A program made the translations under genes and the position numbers. DNA of 64,000 bases from Chromera velia (taxonomy: Eukaryota; Sar; Chromeraceae). Shown piece by piece: positions 18,309-31,253 of this stretch. Under the pieces are notes generated by a model. The model was not told where the DNA came from and did no database searches. It saw only the letters and a program-made list of their open reading frames with translations. The stretch covers positions 1 through 64,000 of the forward strand of contig JAHBMJ010005717.1 in NCBI GenBank assembly GCA_018398765.1, given 5' to 3'. Every line of letters starts with the position of its first letter. Position 1 is the stretch's first letter.

Positions 18309-20154
18309 GGCTACCAGCTCCCAAAACTATGAGCTTCTTCTGCAACAGTCGGAGACGGCTTTGCGAACTAGTTTGCAAACTTCTTGTTCCCCCAGTCTAG
18401 GTGTGGGTTATACATACATACATTCTTACATACATTCTGGACTTAGAGAATATAATGTATACACAATGTCTATAAAGACTATGTTAAAAAAGAATAGTAA
18501 TCAGCCTATTATTAAATAAATTTCAGTAACATCTGTACTAATACCTAGACTAATATATATACTGTGTATGAAATGCCCTATTGCCAGTCTATAGCCAAGA
18601 GGCCCGGCCCTCTATCTCAGTTTCTAGTATCCTATCTTCACTATAATGACACGAATCTTCTCGTTAAAAGAAAACATGTGCTTTGCATCCTCTGCAATTG
18701 TTGGCTTCCCATGCATGCATCTACCTAGGCAAGACGCACCTGCGGAATGAACTACAACACCTTTCTGAACTTAAAGTTGGCGGAGTGTGCGGCAATGGCT
18801 CCTTCATGAGAGCTATTAATAAGCTGCTGCCTACCTGCGAAGTACACAACTCCGTCTTTATAAAATGCATCCCATCCCTCCTCTAAGGTCTCAGCTATAT
18901 CTTCGAGGAGAGTCTGCATGTCTTCTTTCTCGGATTCTCTTTCTTTTATCCTCGCTCTCAAAAGGTTTGTCCAAGGAACCCGCGAACTCATCTTTATCCT
19001 CCTCCTCATTTTCGATCTCCCCCCCTTCTTTCTCTCCACCCCTTTTCTTCTCAGGAACATAAAATCCCATACCGCAGAACTGCACATTCTCTCTATTGAT
19101 TTCAACCCTCTCTGCCTCTGCCTCAGCTTAATATATGTAAATATGATATTTATCCTTCATAATCTTGTTGTGCTTTTTGCACATGTCTAGATGCTGGGTC
19201 ACGTTGGCAAGAATCCACTCACCTGAGTTGGACTCAGGCTCCCTATGAATTGTAAAAACTTTTATAACATTAGTTTACATACATTACATATATACATATA
19301 TATATTCTTGATAGACAGAATATAATGTATATATATATATATATATATGTATAAACCACGCCTAGCTCCCAGTCTCTTGACGTAGTTGAGGCCTCCAGAG
19401 TCGCCAGGTGTCCTCTCACTCCAAAACAAGCAGCGGTGCTCCAAAAAGACAACCACAGAGCAAGCAGAGGAAGTAAAACACCCATAACAACCTCGGAGAT
19501 TCAACCAACTGAGGAGACGCCTGCGAGCTGGGCTCTCCATTCCACACAGATCCAGAACCATGGCAAACCCAGTGATGTCCGTGACTTCGCACGCCTGGGG
19601 GTAGATGCTAGCCTTCCAGGTTTCCCCCTTCCTTCAATGCCGACCAGACAAGCCGCACTCACGGCCGCAGCCAGTTTTTGAAAAGGTGGTGCTGTGTAGA
19701 AGAAGAAAATCGGAGGAGACGGCGAAAATCTGGGGGCATGACTTGATGGGGGTTTTCCACCTGGGTCAGGACGGCAAGTCACACGTATGCACACGCCATG
19801 GAGCACTTCAGGACGGCTGTGATGGCGTGAGTTTCCCAGTATTCGAACACCAGTCGGAGAAAAGCAAAGAGAATAAAGAAAAAGAGAAAAAGAGAGAGAT
19901 GAGATAGAAGGCGGGTAGCTTGGCTCCCCCCGGCCACCTTTTAATCCTACAGACCAGCGTTTAAAGCCGACCTTTTCTCATAGTTCAGGACAAGCCCCTT
20001 TTGAGCCGCTGGGGGTCATTTGTCGTGTTTTTGCGTGTGCTTTCTCCTCTGGGGGAGGGCTGCCGAGCTTGTCTCTTGCCAAACGTTGGAAGCCTCGAAG
20101 GCTAGGCCACTAGTCTAGGCAGACAACGATGGCGTATGATGATGATGATGATGC
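18309..20154 (+). repeat. (TGA)n-tailed retroposon family, copy 2, interrupted
   Basis: The 5' part (18309-18397) and the rest (19365-20154) together match copy 1 end to end. The gap between them is filled by the hAT-like insertion at 18398-19364. The copy ends at 20135-20154 in GGCGTATGATGATGATGATG. Orientation is opposite to copy 1. Confidence 0.75.
18398..19364. mobile_element. hAT-like non-autonomous element nested in the retroposon
   Basis: The left end TAGGTGTGGGTTATACATA and the right end (reverse complement) TAGGCGTGGTTTATACATA form near-perfect terminal inverted repeats. The flanks CCCCAGTC (18390-18397) and TCCCAGTC (19367-19374) look like an 8-bp target duplication with one mismatch, and copy 1 of the host repeat carries this sequence once. 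TAGG ends and 8-bp duplication fit the hAT superfamily. The ~967-bp interior is AT-rich with a minus-strand charged open frame (18752-19105) that I cannot assign. It is too short for a complete transposase. Confidence 0.6.
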
Positions 20155-20224
20155 GATTTATATGTATTGCGTGACATGGATGTATGCATACCACGTACAT
20201 CTACATGATCATACTGGCCGATCA

Positions 20225-20627
20225 TCAATCACGCCGCGAAGTGTTAAACTTTTGCGTCAACTGCGGCCCCAGAGATAAGAATGCCGGGGTCTTCTTGCAG
20301 GGCTCGTTGCCTTTTTTCTTTTTCGCGTCGTCCTCCTCCTCTGTCACCTGTTTGGGCCGCAGCAGCTCTATCAACTCGTGAAGCTGCACACAGACAAAAG
20401 AGTGATGTCCACATTTTGCGGATTAGGACATCTCTAAGAAGGAGATTGACCAAGAAAGTCCATCAGCTGTGGATCTGAATCCATGCGTTCTGTGTGCCCC
20501 CCTTTACTTTCTGAAACAGATGGGCGGACTGAAATGACTTTGTAGGAGCACTACTCAGAAAGGAGGTCACGCAGGCTCGCGCAGGTAACAATTGGCACGT
20601 GCAAGCACACACACAAGAAAGCAGCCA

Positions 20628-20675
<48 letters not shown>

Positions 20676-21469
20676 TAGAACGTCGATTTTGCGCAAAATA
20701 GGGCGAGAATTGTGCATAAAGGATGACGCCAGCCGTCCAATGGATCAGTGTTTGCCCTGCTGACCGACCTCCTTCATTGCGGCCGCATGCGTTGCCTGGG
20801 AGGTCTCCAGAGAAGTGCGCGGGCCCTCCCCCTCCTTCTGCCTCCCAAAGTCAAACCGTAGGCCCCTGCGTCCTCTCCTCCCATTGCCTCCCTGCTGCCG
20901 AGGAGGAGACGGCCTTTCAGGAGACACACCTCCCCTGGCTGCCCCTCCCTGAGCCCTGGAGGCTGCCGAGTGACGAGTAGGGGACCTGGAGGGTGTCTGG
21001 ATATCGTCACCTTCATTCCCGTCCCTCAACTCATGAGGCACCAGGGGAAAGCGTAGGGCTCTTTCCCGTAGAAGCTGCCCTGTCATGCGACGATCCACCC
21101 CCGCACCCCCGACTCCCGCCTGGGCCCTCACGACCCCCCTTCTCGGGGAAGCGTTCAGTCGGGCCCCGGGGGGAGAGGAGGGCCAGTTGCCCCCCTCCAG
21201 TTGTCCGTCTCTGTCAAATCCCCCGCCCCCCCCTTCCCTCTCCCTGTCCCTTTCCCTGTCCTTCAAACTTCTGTGAGGACTGTCCTGTCTCTGTTCTTCT
21301 CCGCTGTTCAGTCTCTGTCGGAGCAGATTCCAATAACTGCAAAAAAGGAAGAAGAGTTTTCAAAAGTGTTTCTAAATGATTCAACTAATTTACTGATTGA
21401 TTGATTCATTCATTCATGTGTTCATTCTTCAAGCTGTGACTGTTGCACTGTCCAACAGGCAGCTGTCAT
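20225..21469 (-). CDS. Arg/Gly/Pro-rich hypothetical protein (~251 aa)
   Basis: Exons 21469-21441 (ATG at 21467-21469), 21336-20769 and 20383-20225 (TGA) stay in phase. The long middle exon is well supported: acceptor TTTTTTGCAG, donor GTCGGT. It encodes an opening LLRQRLNSGEEQRQ, then a charged DRERDRERE run, Gly/Pro/Ser-rich disorder and RRGRRGLRFDFGRQ. The last exon encodes LHELIELLRPKQ followed by a Lys-rich stretch. Not recognised; RS/RG-rich composition hints at RNA or nucleic-acid contact, but that is inference. The first exon is the weak point. These exons could instead be the 3' end of the armadillo gene just upstream, if that gene's terminal stop were bypassed by splicing. Confidence 0.5.
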
Positions 21470-21641
21470 TCTTCTCCTCTGAAGAAAATCCCCTGAGTCC
21501 CCCCCGGCTCATTTACAACAGAATGCCTGATGGTGCAGAAAAAAGGCACAGACCAGAAAGCTTCACAGACAATGGTATATACGCCAGCTACCTGGCTCAT
21601 CAAGGGGCTGACTGACCGAGTGGCTGGCTTATTTACTGCCT

Positions 21642-21687
<46 letters not shown>

Positions 21688-21690
21688 CAC

Positions 21691-24600
21691 TCAGACCAGG
21701 TTGAGGTTGACCGACTTTGATGCCTCTACAGAGAAGAGCTTCATGGCCCAGAGCGCCCTCTGTTGCACGGACTCGTGAGGGACTCGGGAGAAGTTTTGGA
21801 GAACCTCCAGGGCCCCCGCCTCCACGGCCTGCATGCATGTGTGGGGACAAAGATGGCGTGTCAGTCTCCTCACAGCCAGGTGAACACACGCAGATGCATA
21901 TGCACGAATTCAAAAAAAGGAGGAGAACTAAGAATGCGTATGCCCTCTCGTCTTGGAGAGCAGATCTACAGTAATTGGCTGACATGCAGGTGCATGCACA
22001 CCGTGGACAGGCAAAAACAAGAAAGAAAGAAAGAATGAAGGAAGAAGATCTCACCATGCATTTCCTCCAATTCCCTCAACTGACTGACCAGAATTTCCGT
22101 TTTCGGGTCAGCAGCAAGAACCCCCAAAGTCCATGCGACCTGCACGAGAACTGCAGGGTTCGTGCTCTTTGCCAGCTCCATCAGAAATCCCAAGCCTCCG
22201 TGCTTCAGGAACTCCTCACACGCCTCGTCCCGCATGCAGAAGAGACGAGCTGCTGTGGCCAGACTGACGCACTCAGAGGAGCTCCAATCCTCAAATCCAA
22301 CTGCTGGGGAGTTAGCCTGGCCCTCTCGAGATGACGCTCCCTCGTCTGCTGGACTTGGCGAAGCGTTTGTGCCTGCGGGACTCCCTACGCCTCCTCCTGC
22401 ATGCTTGTCTGCCTCTGTTTCTGTTGCGGTGTATCGGGTGAACATCACCCTCATCACGTCTGCCCGCAGAAGAGGTTCCTGCATTTTGGGCATCCTCAGA
22501 AGGGCAACCAGAGCCGATAGAGCTGCTTCCCTCACCTGCAAAGGACAGACATCTCAGGGCAAGGGGAGATGTCTCAAGCGACAGAAACACGAAGAGTGAT
22601 GAAGTGCATGGATGAGGCAAAGTAAAAACAGGAGGCTGGAAGCAACACTCCCAAAAAGTGGGTCTGTCATCGGGGGCATGGATCACCACTGCGCTCCTTC
22701 CAGCCAGCAATAAGCCTGACTTTCTCTGTTCTGCCTGACCTTCTGATCAGAAGACGACAGCAGCGACACAACACCTGGTGCCACTTGGGGGGAGTCGAAA
22801 AGTGCGTGTGCCAGTTTCGCCTTTGAGGCCTTGTCTCCCTTCTCTGCATTGGTCACAGCAGCGAGAGACTCCATCGCCTTGGAGACTCCCACTTGGACTT
22901 CAGTCTCCTCGGAAGAGAGAAGCTTCAGCATCAAATCGAAAGCAGAGGACTGGGGCAGAGCTGCAAGGAACTCCTTGCTCTTGGCGAGATGTGCCATGGT
23001 GTGGCACGCCTGAGAGGCCACAGAGGGATCCTTGTTGGCGAGGGTGCCCGCAAGAAGGGGGATGAACCGGCCCTCGCCCTCCATCAACTTCGAGATGATG
23101 TCGTCCTCTGCATGAACACATGAACAGGGAGGAAAGGAAAAGACATGACTAAGATGCAATCCCACCTTCGTACAGAGGGAAAAGAAAAGATAAAGGGAAA
23201 AAAGCATTTTGCAAAGACGAACTAGAAAGAATGCTAGACCATGCTTTTCACTATGATACCCACCTATGGGTAATTGATTGAGGGCCCAGCTGGCCTGGTA
23301 GAGCACTTTTGGGTTTTTGGAATTCAAAAGTCCCGTCAGTTGCCTGAGGGTCTTCCTGTCGTAGAGGAACCTCTTGTCCTCTCCCCTCACGAGCATGGAC
23401 GACAACAGCCAGGCTGCGTGAGCCTGCACGCTCTCCTCCCCCTCCAGGGCGTTCGCACATAGGGACTCCACAAGGCCTTTGCGAACCTGCATGCAGGGAG
23501 GGAGAAAGAACGAGCTCTCTCTGGCTTTTTCCACTCAGGAACTCGATTGGTTGGTTGGTATACCGAAGCCAAGTTGTTGAAGTAGACCCTCAGTGACCTA
23601 TGAGGAAAGGGGAAAGGCGAAAAAGGAGGACTTACAGTGTGAAGTGCGACGGGAGAAGAAGGTGTTGTAAATCAGAGTCATACGTTTCGTTCCTGACTGA
23701 CCATTGTTCGCTTCATCTCCTCAAATGTGCAGAGTGTGTACAGAGCCTTCACTGCATCCTTCTGTGCGATTGCTGGTCCCGACTTTGCCAGCATACAGAG
23801 GGTGTCTATGGCTGCCGGGAGTTGCGTGAGGGCAGTGAGTGACTGGGGGAGCTTGGTAGAGTTGTAGAGTAATGTCGCGACCTCGGTCAGCAGCATGTCG
23901 TGCTGCAGATTTGCAGAGACATCGTGCACAAAAAAGGAAATGTCAAAACACACACTCAAAATGACACGCGCAGAGCGTCTCTCAATTGTCCTATTCAACG
24001 AGCCCCGAGGAGGGGGCATACTGATGGAACATCACCTGAGGCCCCATTTACCGAAATGGAAAAGAACAAAACTGTCTCTTGCAGCTGAAAACGAGTGAGA
24101 GTCCACGCGCAAAAACAATTCCTTCCTTATGATCGAAAAAGAAGCGACATGTACCATGCACCTCCTCTGCTGACCTCCTCTGTTTTTCTGGACCGCCTCC
24201 CCTGCACGAGCCTGATGATGCTCTTGATGCGAGAGGGCGTGGCGATGCTCCTCAGGTGCTCCTTGCTTCGACAACAACGGTTCAGAAACAAGAGCGTTGT
24301 GCTGCACACAGAAAGAAGCAAATAGAGGGCGGTGCTCAATCACAAACGTCTGCACGGACCCAGCTGAATACTTGCAGATACCATTACCACACACAGAGAC
24401 GCACATACACCGTAAGAAGGAAAGGGAGATCAGGAAGGACATCAGGCCCCGGTTTGCTGACCTGAAAAGAACATCGGGCACGTCCGGGAGTTGCCACGTT
24501 GCCTCCACTGCAGCCAGGTAGCTCTCGTGAGGGAGCATATCTCTGACCTGCCCCATCAGGGCGAGACTCGAGAGGACCTCCAGACATGCGAGCAGGAGGG

Positions 24601-25428
24601 TGCGGGAAGAAGACCTCTCCTCAAACATGTCTGCACGCACTCAGGACGCGAATTGAAAGGGTGTGCGTTCATTTAGGTTGTCTCAGAGTCGCACTCTCTC
24701 ACTCGCTCACTCACTCACTCACTCACTCACTCACTTACCGGGTGGAGAGACATATATAGAAAGAAAGGGGCGGAGACAGAAAAGAGAAAGAAAACAGGAA
24801 AGCTACAGGTGTACGGAGGTTCTATGCGCGTCTCCCCCATAGACCAGTCATGCCCTTATGCCAAACATAATCGACCACGAGGGATGGTGACTGGGGTTTG
24901 AGCAAGAAGCCCTCACTGACCCTTTGCGAGGTCCTCCCTCTGTCTCTCTGTGTCCTTGTCCTTGTTCGGCTCCTTGTCGTTCAGGCACCAATCGACCGCC
25001 TGCAGGCAGCCAGGCAGGCAGGGACATGGAAAGGCTGGCAGGCAGGCGAAATGAATCCAAGAAAAGCACAATGAGAACTTGCAGCAGAATGATCAGTCGC
25101 TTTGCCTTCATGTCCTGCTCTAACGATACCAAACCAATGCAGAGCTACGTCTCTCTTCGGGAAGCCAAATTTGACAGCACAAGAGAGAATCCTTCACAGG
25201 GCAGTCAGCAGACAGAGACTCTCTGGCTGACCTGCAAAGTAAAGTCCAGAAGGTTCGGCACATGTTGCTCCATCGCAGCATACTTCTCTGGCGACAGATG
25301 CACGGTGATAGCCTGGAATGCCCTGAAGGACCGGGCCAGCAGGGAGAGGGAGGAGCACCTCAGCCCCGTCTTGATGAACATGGCCAGGAGGAACGCCCGA
25401 CGAATCAGGAGCCTGCATGCAGAGGAGC

Positions 25429-25468
<40 letters not shown>

Positions 25469-28400
25469 GTGTCCTTCCAGTTTCAAACCGACCCAGTCAG
25501 TTACATTACACAAGGTAACGAAAATGATAGGAGAAGCTTAGGGAGTGAAGGCACGTCAGACAAAAGCGAAACCCGTACAAGCCAGGATCCTGCGAACAAA
25601 GAGCAACATGCTGTGCCGAGAGGAACAGATATCGATCTGCGTGCGTCAAAAGCATAAAAGAAAACAATGGGGGAATCACTCTGCAAAGTAAATGTATTAT
25701 GCCGAAGAGGTATCGATCACTTTGACAAACAGAAGAAAGGCCGACTGACTGACGTCTGTACAAAGGGCAGAGATGCGCATCTCATGAGAAGGAAGGAGAG
25801 GGAGAACACGACCTCAGGGACTTCCTCAACGTCGTATGGGGTAAGGATTCGAGTAGCAATCTCGAGAGACATCCAGTGTTTGATGTCCTTCTCCCTCTCC
25901 CGTTCCCTCTCACGCTCTCTTTCCATCTCTCTGTCGATGCTTCCAGAGATGTCACTGGCTATCGACATTCGGGCCTGGGCCTGGCTGAGAGGGTTGAAAG
26001 CGCCCTCATGACCGTCTCCAGGTGCAGGGGCGTCGCCTCCGTCCTGAAAAGTCCTGCAGATTGGAGAGAGAGCCTCCACCACCTCCTGCAGAATTTGAAT
26101 AATCACCCCTTCATAGTCCTTCGAACTCAGCATCGACGTGTGCACGGAGTCCCCCAGGGCAAAGCAAAAGAAGTTGTAGAGGTCCGAAGGGTCCTTCAGG
26201 CCTCCAGAGTCGAAAGTCTTCAAAATCCTTGGCATGATCTGGGCAGAACCGAAAAAGGCACGCAGACGACGAGACCTGGCAGCTGCAACAAAGATAGAAT
26301 GAGAAAGAAAGAGCGGAAGAAGGAGAAGAGGAAAGCAAAGGTTCAGGAAATTTGGAAGCATCAGACTGTCATTGTCAACCGGATGTCTATCTGTGTGTCC
26401 ACCTGTCTACCTATCTATCTTCCGGTCTGTCTGTCTGTCTGTCTGTCCGCCCATTCGCCCATCCGCCCAACCACCCAACCAACTGACTGACTGTCTCTGA
26501 TCACCCGAATGCACGATGCCCTGATGTCTGGAGAGGTCTCCTCCCTCGACATGAAATCCACCAGCGCCCTTCCACTGATCAGCACGTATTCAGGCAGCTC
26601 CTCCACCACACTCGCCCACGTCTGCATCTGCTCTCCCCCCCCCAGTAGAGAAGGATCACCTCCCACTTCGAGAATGTGTGCGTCCAATCGCTGAGATCGC
26701 CCACGAGAGAGCTGCAAAGTACTGGAGTGCTGGAGAGGCGCAGGGGGATCGTCACGCTGTACGTCCGCAGCTGCTGCCTGTCGGAGGATCGTTGCGTACG
26801 AGTCGATGATAGACGTCTGCACACAACCAGACAGACAGACAGACAGGCGCACTCATGAAAAAGCACTTCCCAGACTGCCATATCCGCAGAGGTCTACCCT
26901 AAATACAACCTGCATCTTTGTGCATGCAAGAAGACGCACACAAACAGAAATGCAGGTGTGTGCGCCAGCTGTATGGAGATAGCCGAAGATACACATGCAG
27001 ACACAAAAGCAAAGAAAGCAAGCGTCCAGCAACAGGACAGGCAACCAGACCCCCCCATGCACTCACCTTGACATGCTCCACAGTTGTTGACTGCATTGCC
27101 GTCATCGCTCTGATGAGTGCCTCGACGTTGCCGTCCTTCAAAGAGGACCTCCGCACCAGCTGGCACATCGCCTCTCTGACCTTGAAGGCGACTGAGCCCT
27201 GCACAGCAAAACCGGCGTTTCTCGACAACGCACACAGACACTCTATACCGACCCTCCCTTCATCCCACTCGCCTGCAGTGCCTCCTTCCCCTCCCTCAAT
27301 CGGCTCACACGGACAGATGCGCGTGCACCTGGACCGAGAGGACCTAAACTCGTTGGCTTTCCTGTCGATTTCCTTTCGGATGGTGTCCAGGAGATTGCTC
27401 GGGGGAATGCTGGGGAAGCACGAGGCGACGATCTCCTCACTCATCTCCTGCAAACAGAAAAAGAAAGTCAATGATCCCGGCGGACTAATTCATTTTATTT
27501 CTCTTGAGACATGCAGATTTCCCAAATTCAGCAAGAGGCAGCAAGAGGCCATGATCGTCTCGAATTCCTCCAACCAGGCTCGCTCAGAGATCCATCGATT
27601 ATAATTCTCCAATGTGGAGAGGCGACAATTAAATGCTACAAGTGTATACCAAAGTCTATTCGATTAAGAGTGAAATACTCGGCCGAGATACCCTTACGGC
27701 CTGGTTTCGAACCACATCACAATTCACATTCTGCACCTGCACATCCAATGCATTGCATGTTTGTTTGCCCCTCTCTCTCCCTATCCCCACCTGTGTGTCC
27801 CTGCCCATGATTGAGGCGATCCACAGGCACACCATGGCGCTCCTCCTGACGTCCACGTCTCTGGAGTCGCACAGCAGGAGCAGACCCATGATAGGGTTCA
27901 TATCCTTCACCTGCATGCAGGCAGATTCGGAAGGGAGGGAGGAGAAAGTGAACGTCAGTCAGTCAAAGGGTTCATTCTAGAACATGCAAGGATTCTGAGG
28001 CCAAGCTAGAGCAGATGAACACACAGCCAGATATTAAGAAAACTAGACGCACATACACTCGTAGAGAGACAGGAGAACTGAAAGACAGAGCACACCGATG
28101 GATGCGTTGCAAAAGCAAATCAAAGGACAGACCTGAAGAAGCACAGCCCTGTCGAGTGCAATCTTCACGAGTGTGCGAGCACAGAGTAGCTGCACGGCCT
28201 CGTTTTTGTGTCCCGTAAAGAGGATCAGGGGAGTGAGACCCCCATACTGCAACACCAGGGGGAAGCTCCACTGGTTCATCAGGAGATTGGAGAGGACCCA
28301 GAGGGCGTCTGCTGCCACTGCCGTCTCGGGGGAGCACGAGAGATCCACGAGGGTCTCTATCACCTGCTTAGGGTTCTCCTCAGTCAGTCTGTCCAGAGCA

Positions 28401-31253
28401 GCAGCTGCGGAGGCCTGCACGAGCTCCTGCTGACTGTTCACCGTCTCCTGCAATCACAAAACAAATCAGCAAAAACAGACACTCACTCATAGCAGGCCAT
28501 GCACTCACTCATTTTGTGTACCAATCCCCATGTACGGCTGGCAAATTGGAAGATACTAAGGAAAGGGGAAAAGGAGGAGACCAGAAGGAAGCAGCGTAGA
28601 CAGAAAAGAAGAGAGACGCACACCTACTGAGACCCATGAAAGTGTTCCACGTACAGATTGGGGAGCCGGGCCCAGTAGAAAGAAGGAATGAAGGAGAGAA
28701 AGAAAGAAAGAAAGAAAGAAAGAGAGAAGACTCAATCAAATCTCCCCCCCCGCTGAGAGACGGACGGACCTTATACTCCCTGACTCTCCTGGTGTCCTGC
28801 CACTTGACCTTGTCACTTCCCACGAAGTTGGCGAATGTCATTTGGATCAGTTGGAGCGTCCTTTCGTCTCTGGAGACAGACAGCTGGAGGGCGTCTCGAA
28901 TGATGGCAGGCATCATCCCTGGAGGAGGTGCAGCCCCCCACCTCTGGAGGGAAATGAAGAGGAGAAGCCAGGCTGCGTTCTTCCTCACTCCGTCGTCCTG
29001 CAGGGAGGGAGGCAGGGAATTAAGGGAATGCATGGAGGGAGGGCGGCTAGAGGGGGGATAGCTAAGGCCATGAGGAGCAGTTGAAGACCGATTGTGTTCA
29101 CAACCTTCCTTCCTACTCAGGATTATTTCGAACACACGACTTAATTCCGAGAGGACCCGCCGGTACAACACAAATTCTGTTAAAGGCACGCATAGCTTTG
29201 GACGCTCGTGTCTCGTCTCTCTCAGAGGGACGAGAAAATCTTTCCGGAGAGACGAGACCAGAAAAAAAAAGAAAAAAGAGGAACTGACCGGAGACGAGGC
29301 CATCACATGTATGACTTCCTGTGCCTCTGCCTGTTTGAAGTGCCGCACGTTCATCGGGTTCTTCGCCATGTTCACCAACGCAGCGCTGTACCAGTAAGCC
29401 GTGCGAGACCCAGGGCCGTTCAGGATCACTCGCTCTGCATCACAAATAGAGAAAGAGAGCGTATATTTCCATACCGTATCAATAGAGACTAAGAATGCTG
29501 TATGAAAATAAATGGGGCCGTTCAGGATCACTGGTTTTGCATCACAAATAGAGAAAGAAAAGAGAGAGGAGGAATTAAGGGGTGTATGGTGTTCACTAGC
29601 AAAACGCTATACCATCCTCTTTTTCTATCCATGTACACTTTTCTCAGTACTTTGAGTCTTCGACGGACTTGAGCCAGACAGCCATCCAAAAAGGAGAAGG
29701 GAAGGAAGGAAGAAAGGAAGGAAGGAAGGAAGGAAGGAAGGACTGACCGATGACATCGAACCCCCCCTTGTGCACGAGGATCGACTGGTTCTCGTTGCTC
29801 CGTGCGAGCAGAGCCAGAGCCGCCCCTGCGTGCTGCTGTGCGCTCTCTGCCGCCGTCCTGGAGGTCATCAGTAGGGTGTCTATCCCCGCATCCTCTGCAA
29901 TTCGAGCGGCTGCCTCGGGAAAGCTGGCAAGCAGGGATATGGCGAAGGTGCATCTCTCGGTAATCAACGGTTTCGACTTCCTGGAGTGTCTCAGAAGAGC
30001 TGCAAACCCTCCCTTGGACATCAGAGCCTTCCGGGCTTCTTCCTCAAAAATCAGAGGGACACACGCCACTGCAGGCAGGCAGGTAAACAGGGAGTCAACC
30101 ACAAAAGGGGGATGGATGGATTTGGGTGCATGGAGAAACGAAGAACCCCAAAGGACATTCGAGTGGCTGGAAAAACTAAGCATCCATTAGAAGCGAACCC
30201 ATTGTCGTGTCAGTCGTGTCACTGCGAGAGAATTAAACAAAAAGAAAGAGATCCGAAAGAACCACCCACTCGTTCCACCCGTCACGCAATCACTTGACCG
30301 CTTCCGAACTCCCTTACTCGGTCGCCCCCCAACTCGGTCACTGATCCAAAGTATCCAACCCTCCACCCATCTATCCATCCATCCATTCATCCATCGATCC
30401 TTTCACTGAATCTTATTCCATCCAGCCATCTATCTACTGTCAGACGGACGGGCAGGCAGACTGCCTCATTGACTGACTGACTCTGACTGACTGACTGACT
30501 GACTGACTCACTTGCACTGTACTCCTGTGAGATGTCGTTTGTCTTTACGCATCTGAGGAGGGGCTCTAGTCCCTTTGCCTGGTTGAACAGCCGCACTCTC
30601 TCTGCGTTCCGGAGAACAACGACCCCGAGATACCTCAAGGCGAAGTGCCGATCTACCAGACGAACGCTGTTGAGAAGATCCACTATGGCAGCGAGGAATT
30701 CAGGTACTGATTCCTTCCTCTGATGGAAAAGTTTGAACAGATCTGGATCCAGGTCCTTCTCTATATCGTCAAAAGCAAGAAAGAACCTCTCTCGGGGCGC
30801 CTCTTCATCCACTCCCGGAAAGCCACTCGAAGAAGGAGAAGCGCTCTCTGCTGCCTGCGCTTTGGCCTTCTCTCTCTCCTCACGCGCCTGCTGCTCCTCT
30901 TCCTTCTTCGTCTCAATTTCGTGCAGAATGTCCCGGATCTCCTCACTCATCTTGAATCCCGACCGTGAGGCGTTGGCCACCTTCTTTCGTCTCTCGTCGT
31001 CCTCCTGTTCCAGTCTCCTTCTTTCCTCCTCCTCCTCTTCCGCAGCTTTCTCCTCCTCATCCCATCCCTCTGGCTCCTCTATGATGGTGGGAAGGAAGGG
31101 GACCATGCGACGCTTGGTGGTCACTGGCGCACTGAAGAGCCCCGCCGCCTCCCCGAACTCCCTTTCCTGGGGTGGTGGTGTGGCCTTCGAAGGAGCGGCG
31201 GCGGCCTGCCCTTCTGCATGGCCATCCGCCTCCTTCTCGGCGTCTTCCGACAT
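21691..31253 (-). CDS. Armadillo-repeat protein, 18 exons, ~1,679 aa
   Basis: Every junction keeps phase across exons (right-left): 31253-30512, 30068-29748, 29434-29289, 28997-28770, 28447-28133, 27910-27791, 27447-27067, 26816-26492, 26282-25754, 25412-25232, 24999-24921, 24630-24462, 24301-24175, 23902-23702, 23486-23264, 23107-22740, 22535-22089, 21828-21691 (TGA). Residues 1-165 are acidic and coiled-coil (EEEEEERRRLEQEDDERR). From about 165 to the end there are tandem ~42-residue helical units of armadillo type, such as KALMSKGGFAALLRH, VRKNAAWLLLFISLQ, AVAADALWVLSNLL and VQQRALWAMKLFS. Such solenoids are protein-binding scaffolds; the partner cannot be told from sequence. A low-complexity ER-repeat insert lies in the 26282-25754 exon. 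ATG 31251-31253 is the best start; a 5' non-coding exon is possible. Confidence 0.85.
29412..29562. repeat. Partial tandem duplication of an armadillo-gene exon edge
   Basis: The exon/acceptor segment at about 29412-29457 (GGGCCGTTCAGGATCACT ... GCATCACAAATAGAGAAAG) recurs at about 29516-29561 inside the neighbouring intron with few changes. The duplicated copy has lost the CTGCAT (ATGCAG) acceptor core, so it should be silent. Confidence 0.7.
29697..29742. repeat. (GAAG)n microsatellite
   Basis: GGAA/GAAG tetranucleotide run abutting the donor of the 30068-29748 exon of the armadillo gene. Confidence 0.85.

Noticed and set aside
18752-19105. Charged minus-strand open frame whose end faintly resembles an integrase zinc-binding region
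   Set aside because: The resemblance covers only a few residues, and the frame lies wholly inside an element whose ends and target duplication are of hAT type. A retroelement origin cannot be supported.
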